Position numbers and translations under genes: made by a program
The notes under the pieces: generated by a model
Seen by the model: only the letters and a program-made list of their open reading frames with translations
Database searches by the model: none
Told to the model about the DNA's origin: nothing
From: G963422445 sp963422445
Lineage (GTDB): Bacteria > Pseudomonadota > Alphaproteobacteria > Thalassobaculales > Thalassobaculaceae
Assembly (NCBI GenBank): GCA_963422445.2
Contig: OY729512.2
Span: forward strand, 1 to 64,000
DNA length: 64,000 nt
Reading direction: 5' to 3'
Shown: in pieces, positions 60,542-64,000 of the stretch
How positions within the stretch are numbered: the first letter of the stretch is position 1
Layout: every line of letters begins with the position of its first letter

Positions 60542-60876
60542 GATGGAACTCCACACACCGACCAGACGGCTCGCGCGCCGAGGGCAAGCAAGAAAATACT
60601 GAAAACGAACAAGGCCCGATCAAACCCGCGACCGCGCCAAGCCAGCCATTCACGGGCGAAATTGCGCAGCCCGATTGGCGCATGCAACGCGACGGCCGCT
60701 ACGAAGACCCCGTAGAACGCGCCCCAGCCCATGCTGCCACGGGTTCGGTCGAGAATTTCCGATGCTGTCAGCCCTCCATCCACGGCATAGATGATCAGGC
60801 CGATATGACCCAGCACCAGCGGTGCCAGAACCATGGCGGAGAGGCGCTGGATCAGGTAAAGGCGGGTTTCGGTCAT
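60538..60876 (-). CDS. sdhC: succinate dehydrogenase/fumarate reductase, membrane anchor subunit (C-like)
   Basis: A 112-residue membrane protein beginning MTETRLYLIQRLSAMVLAPL. H24 in VLGHIGLIIYAV is a likely heme ligand, and RLSA at 11-14 corresponds to the R-x-S motif of SdhC. Three membrane helices are visible, the second around GAFYGVFVAAVALHAPIGLR. The start overlaps the iron-sulfur subunit gene by 4 bases. Assignment as C rather than D is by gene order. Confidence 0.82.
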   Translation of the reverse strand: MTETRLYLIQRLSAMVLAPLVLGHIGLIIYAVDGGLTASEILDRTRGSMGWGAFYGVFVAAVALHAPIGLRNFAREWLAWRGRGFDRALFVFSIFLLALGARAVWSVCGVPS

Positions 60877-61595
60877 GACAACTGCCCACGCCAGAGAGCG
60901 GCAAGCGTCATTCGTTTCAGGCCGGTAATGCCGATTGTCGGATTGATGCCGACCGGGCAGTGTTCGCTGCAACTGCCATGGCTATGACAATTGTGGCAGC
61001 CGCCAGCCCCGGAAACCACCTGCAAGCGTTGCCGCTGTTCGCCGTCCCGCTCGTCATTGACAAGAGTCCATGCCCGGTTGAGAGCCGCCGGACCAACATA
61101 ATACGGAGCCCAGGCGACGACATCGCAAGCCGCGTGACAGACGCCGCAATTGATGCATTCGATGCCGGCATCGGCGTGTTGGCGGCTCGGGCTGTCCGGC
61201 GACACCCTGGCCATCGCGTCGTAACGGCCGCGGGTTGGCGCAAAGCGGCCGCCAGCGTCCCGCCATTTTTCGAAAAACGGCGCCATGTCGGTTGCCAAGT
61301 CCTTGATCCGGGGCAGATTCCTCAGCGGCTCGATGCGGAGCCGACCGTCCGCCGCGACTTTCGAAACATGGGTACGGCAGGTCCAGCGTGGCCGGCCATT
61401 CACCGTCATGGCGCAGGATCCGCACATCCCGACCCGGCAGGAAAACCGGTACGCCAGAGCCGGTTCCCGGTTTCTCTGGATCCAGGTTACGACATCGAGG
61501 ACGGTCTGGGACTCGCGATGCGGTACCGCATAGGTTTCGAAGCGGCCATCATCCCGGCCGCGCCAGATCTCAACGCTGAGTGTGCTTTCGGTCAT
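60873..61595 (-). CDS. sdhB: succinate dehydrogenase/fumarate reductase, iron-sulfur subunit
   Basis: A 240-residue iron-sulfur protein beginning MTESTLSVEIWRGRDDGRFE. The [2Fe-2S] site is SCRVGMCGSCAMTVNGRPRW followed by TC. The [4Fe-4S] and third-cluster cysteines are in CINCGVCHAACDVV and CHNCHSHGSCSEHCPVGINP. It transfers electrons between the flavin and quinone. It is the first gene of the operon sdhB-sdhC-sdhD-sdhA-fumarase. The upstream sequence (61596-61700) shows an AT-richer stretch but no clear promoter boxes. Confidence 0.92.
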   Translation of the reverse strand: MTESTLSVEIWRGRDDGRFETYAVPHRESQTVLDVVTWIQRNREPALAYRFSCRVGMCGSCAMTVNGRPRWTCRTHVSKVAADGRLRIEPLRNLPRIKDLATDMAPFFEKWRDAGGRFAPTRGRYDAMARVSPDSPSRQHADAGIECINCGVCHAACDVVAWAPYYVGPAALNRAWTLVNDERDGEQRQRLQVVSGAGGCHNCHSHGSCSEHCPVGINPTIGITGLKRMTLAALWRGQLS

Positions 61596-61701
61596 TGGCT
61601 GTCCGGTCTGCAAAACTGTCTGGTGCAAGATAGCACATCGTCGCGGCCTGTATGGCCTCATTGCACATGATCCAACGCTGTTTGCAGAGTTGAAAGATAA
61701 C

Positions 61702-62214
61702 ATGAAGAGGCTCCGGACGCGACGCGAGATGTGTCTTGCGACGATAGACGGTCTGATCCCGCGGGATCGGCTTGAGGAGCACATTGAGCCGGTCTATCCG
61801 AAGGCCGGGCGTGATCACCACCCTACCCGCTGGGGGGTGATGCTGCGGGTGCACTGCGTGCAGTTGTTCTACAACTTGAACGACCCCGGGATGGAGGACC
61901 TGCTCTACGAGACGGAGTCGGTGCGGCGCTTCGTAGGGCTGCAGCTGTCGGGACCACTGCCCGAAGAAACGACGATCCTGAACGTCCGTCATCGCCTGGA
62001 GAAACACGGTCTGGACGAGACGCTGTTCGAGGAGATCAACGCCCATTTGACCTCGCTCGGACACCGCTTGAACACGGGGACGATCGCGGGCTCGAGCCTC
62101 ATCACCGCACTGTCGTCGACGAAGAACCGCGCCGCCAAACGGGACCCGGAGATGCACCAGACAAAGACGGGAAATCAATGGTGCCCATTTAAGTTTGAGG
62201 CGCGACACGTCTGA
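61702..62214 (+). pseudogene. IS5-family transposase, 3' truncated
   Basis: Begins MKRLRTRREMCLATIDGLIP. It matches the N-terminal half of IS5 transposases: HIEPVYPKAGRDHHPTRWGV, YNLNDPGMEDLLYETESVRR, FVGLQLSGPLPEETTILNVR and RDPEMHQTKTGNQW. The family normally continues through the DDE domain, but similarity stops at GNQW (about 62180), where unrelated DNA leads into an IS30 copy. The first DDE Asp (TIVDAT in relatives) reads TIAGSS here, an extra sign of decay. Confidence 0.82.
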
Positions 62215-62302
62215 TCGAGGTTTAAGATCCTGTATCCGCAGCATGTTATTGGCGGTCAAGTGATGGTGATACTCTCCAAAGTGGACACAAAGGAGGGATA
62301 TC

Positions 62303-63333
62303 ATGCCCTCAGGACACCATCACCTGACCTTCGAGCAACGATGCCGGATCGAGGCGCTTCCTGAAAGGGGCGATGCGCTGCGGTCGATCGCCCAGGCATC
62401 TGGCTGCCATGTCTCGACGATCGGCCGGGAGGTGAAGCGGAATACCGGTCGGCGGGGATACCGGATGAAGCAGGCGCATCGCCTGGCGACAGAGCGCCGT
62501 CATGTGGCCTCGTCCGTGCCGCGCAAGATGGCCGCGGCGGGCCTGGGCCCTGGTCGAGGAGACGCTGGCCCTGCGTTGGGGTCCGGAGCAGGTATCCGGC
62601 TGTCTCCGGCTTGAGGGCCTGCTGTCCGTCAGCGCGACCTGGATCGACCGTCACATCCGGGCGGATCGGGCGGCTGGCGGGACCTTGTGCCACGCTCTCC
62701 GGCGGCGTGGCAAGACATACAACCGCCGCGGTCGCACGGCGGCGGGGTGCGGCCTGATCCCGAACCGGGTCGATATCCGCGAGCGCGCTGCGGTGGTCGA
62801 CGAGACGACCCGGACTGGCGACCGGGAGGTCGATACGATCATCGGATCCCGGCACCGGGGTGCGGTGGTGTCGGTGGTCAACCGGGTCTCGTAAAGACAC
62901 CTGTCTCGCGTTGATGGCCGGCACGACGGCGGCCGCGATTGGGGATGCGATCCGGCGGCGTCTGACGCCGTTTGCACCGCTGGTGCATACGCTGACGGCG
63001 GATAACGGCAAGGCGTTTGCCGGCCATCAGGCTCTCTCCGAAGACCTGTCAGCGGGATTTTTCTTCGCCACGCCTTACCATTCCCGGGACCGCGGCCTGA
63101 ACGCGCATACGAATGGCCTGGTTCGGCAGTACTTTGACAAAACGATCGATTTCCGCACTGTTGAAGCGTCGGCGGTGCATGATGTCGAGCATCAGCTCAA
63201 GACCCGGCCGCGCCGAGTTCCGGGCTACCGGACGCCGGCGGACGTGTTCGGCGACGCGCTTCGGGGTATCAAAGTGCTGCCGGACGCAGTGAGTGCTGCC
63301 AGGCCTGCCTTCTCCTGTGTCATGACCGGATGA
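62303..63333 (+). pseudogene. IS30-family transposase, two frameshifts
   Basis: Begins MPSGHHHLTFEQRCRIEALP with the IS30 N-terminal HTH (LRSIAQASGCHVSTIGREVK). After a shift near 62540 it continues WALVEETLALRWGPEQVSGC, then VVDETTRTGDREVDTIIGSR. After another near 62890 it reads KDTCLALMAGTTAAAIGDAI, HTLTADNGKAFAGHQALS and LNAHTNGLVRQYFDKTIDFR. The NAHTNGL motif normally has Glu (NEHTNGL), which contributes the catalytic acid, so it is doubly inactive. The ends of the element are not resolved. Nothing else is seen in 63334-63554. Confidence 0.85.
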
Positions 63334-63554
63334 GATCCTGTCTCGTCTCGGCCACAGGACCGCCACCCAGGGACAGGTCTGGCGCCGCCGGACATGCGAC
63401 ATATAGCACCTCCTGCGAGCACCTGTGAGCGGCCATGACAGCACGACCGGCACCCGGGATCCAATCAAAGCCAGCCGCTTGAGGCGCGGAACCATCCCCG
63501 AAAAAAAATCAGTCCGGGGGGCCACTCCGATACACTATTCCCCATTGGAGGGCC

Positions 63555-64000
63555 TCACCTGTCACGACCCCATGTTGCATTTCGGAATCCGAACCGGGGT
63601 TTGATTTTGTCATCGGAGGTCGGGAAATCGGGTAGGTAAGTGTTCACGTTAAGGGCCAGAACGTTGAAAATCTCGCGTTCCACTTTCTCAACGACATTGT
63701 TGAGTTCATCCTCGTGAGGGTAGATTTTCTCCGTGCGCCACCCTTCAACCAGCCCGGCAGCTTTCTCGGCGGCGCGTTTACGGAGTGGTGTGGAGGCACT
63801 TGTCGACCGCCGGATCCATGTTGGCCAAGTCGAGCATGTTGGAGGCGAGAAGCTCTGCGAAATAGTCCGACTTGACATAGGCCGTGAACTCGAAGTCCGG
63901 CGCATGGATGTCAGGTGATGTTTCATCGATCGGAAGTCCATTGACGTCGTAGAAGAACAACCTCCGCTCCGCCTTGATTCGCCACTCCACGATTTCCAGA
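63555..64000 (-). pseudogene. C-terminal part of an ATPase-like gene, frameshifted and cut by the window end
   Basis: The upstream part (RRLFFYDVNGLPIDETSPDI, HAPDFEFTAYVKSDYFAELL) and the downstream part (LRKRAAEKAAGLVEGWRTEK, IYPHEDELNNVVEKVEREIF, NVLALNVNTYLPDFPTSDDK) are in different frames, shifted near 63790. The sequence resembles the middle of large GHKL-type ATP-binding proteins found in accessory regions, but the ATPase motifs would lie beyond 64000. The ending FGFRNATWGRDR is probably not the native C-terminus. Confidence 0.45.

Overview
The window reads as GC-rich DNA from a proteobacterium, most likely an alphaproteobacterium. This is inferred from the succinate dehydrogenase/fumarase proteins, the P4-type integrases and the plasmid-like SSB/ParB/MoxR-VWA gene set; no rRNA or intact tRNA is present to settle it. 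About 53 kb is a mobile or plasmid-like accessory island. The rest is a short metabolic operon followed by insertion-sequence debris.

Region by region: (1) 0.2-3.7 kb, minus strand: a DUF2493 protein, small proteins, an SSB and a protein with repeated CxxC motifs. (2) 4.0-15.1 kb: a block in the opposite orientation with a RelE/HigB-like toxin (broken) and Xre antitoxin, then three closely spaced genes: a 1476-residue nuclease-helicase-methyltransferase resembling Type ISP restriction enzymes, a GHKL ATPase fused to a PD-(D/E)XK-like nuclease, and a C5 cytosine methyltransferase. It ends at a back-to-back pair of tyrosine integrases and looks like a nested defence island. (3) 15.1-29.5 kb, minus strand: a second DUF2493, two copies of a hairpin-rich 115-bp repeat, a DUF4326 protein, a Toprim protein, an AlkB-like oxygenase, a second SSB, a SLOG-like gene broken at a 13-base homopolymer, a RadC/JAB protein, a GNAT toxin with DUF1778 antitoxin, and a giant methyltransferase-strawberry-notch helicase. 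(4) 29.8-47.8 kb: a GHKL ATPase, a ParB-like protein, a VWA protein, a DUF3150-like protein and a MoxR ATPase, interrupted by an IS1111-group IS and by two Recombinase-In-Trio (RIT) elements. Each RIT element has three overlapping tyrosine recombinase genes, long terminal inverted repeats and a perfect palindrome at one end, and each splits a host gene whose two halves can be matched across it. (5) 48-53.4 kb: a PAPS-reductase-like protein, a secreted HNH/excalibur nuclease, a HEPN-like protein and a second tandem integrase pair. (6) 53,711-56,270: a precisely bounded IS1595-family element (23-bp perfect inverted repeats, 8-bp target duplication) carrying a methyltransferase and an Eco29kI-like restriction endonuclease. 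(7) 56.7-61.6 kb, minus strand: four-subunit succinate dehydrogenase/fumarate reductase plus two-subunit class I fumarase/tartrate dehydratase. (8) 61.7-64 kb: IS5 and IS30 remnants and the frameshifted end of an ATPase-like gene.

The genes appear to serve replication and repair (SSB, Toprim, RadC, AlkB), maintenance (ParB, two toxin-antitoxin pairs) and defence (the Type ISP/GHKL/C5 module, the IS-borne restriction-modification pair, HEPN, GNAT). A MoxR-VWA chaperone-like set is probably dead because a RIT element has split the ATPase. Single-base frameshifts are frequent. They could be real erosion or assembly indels, and the sequence alone cannot decide.
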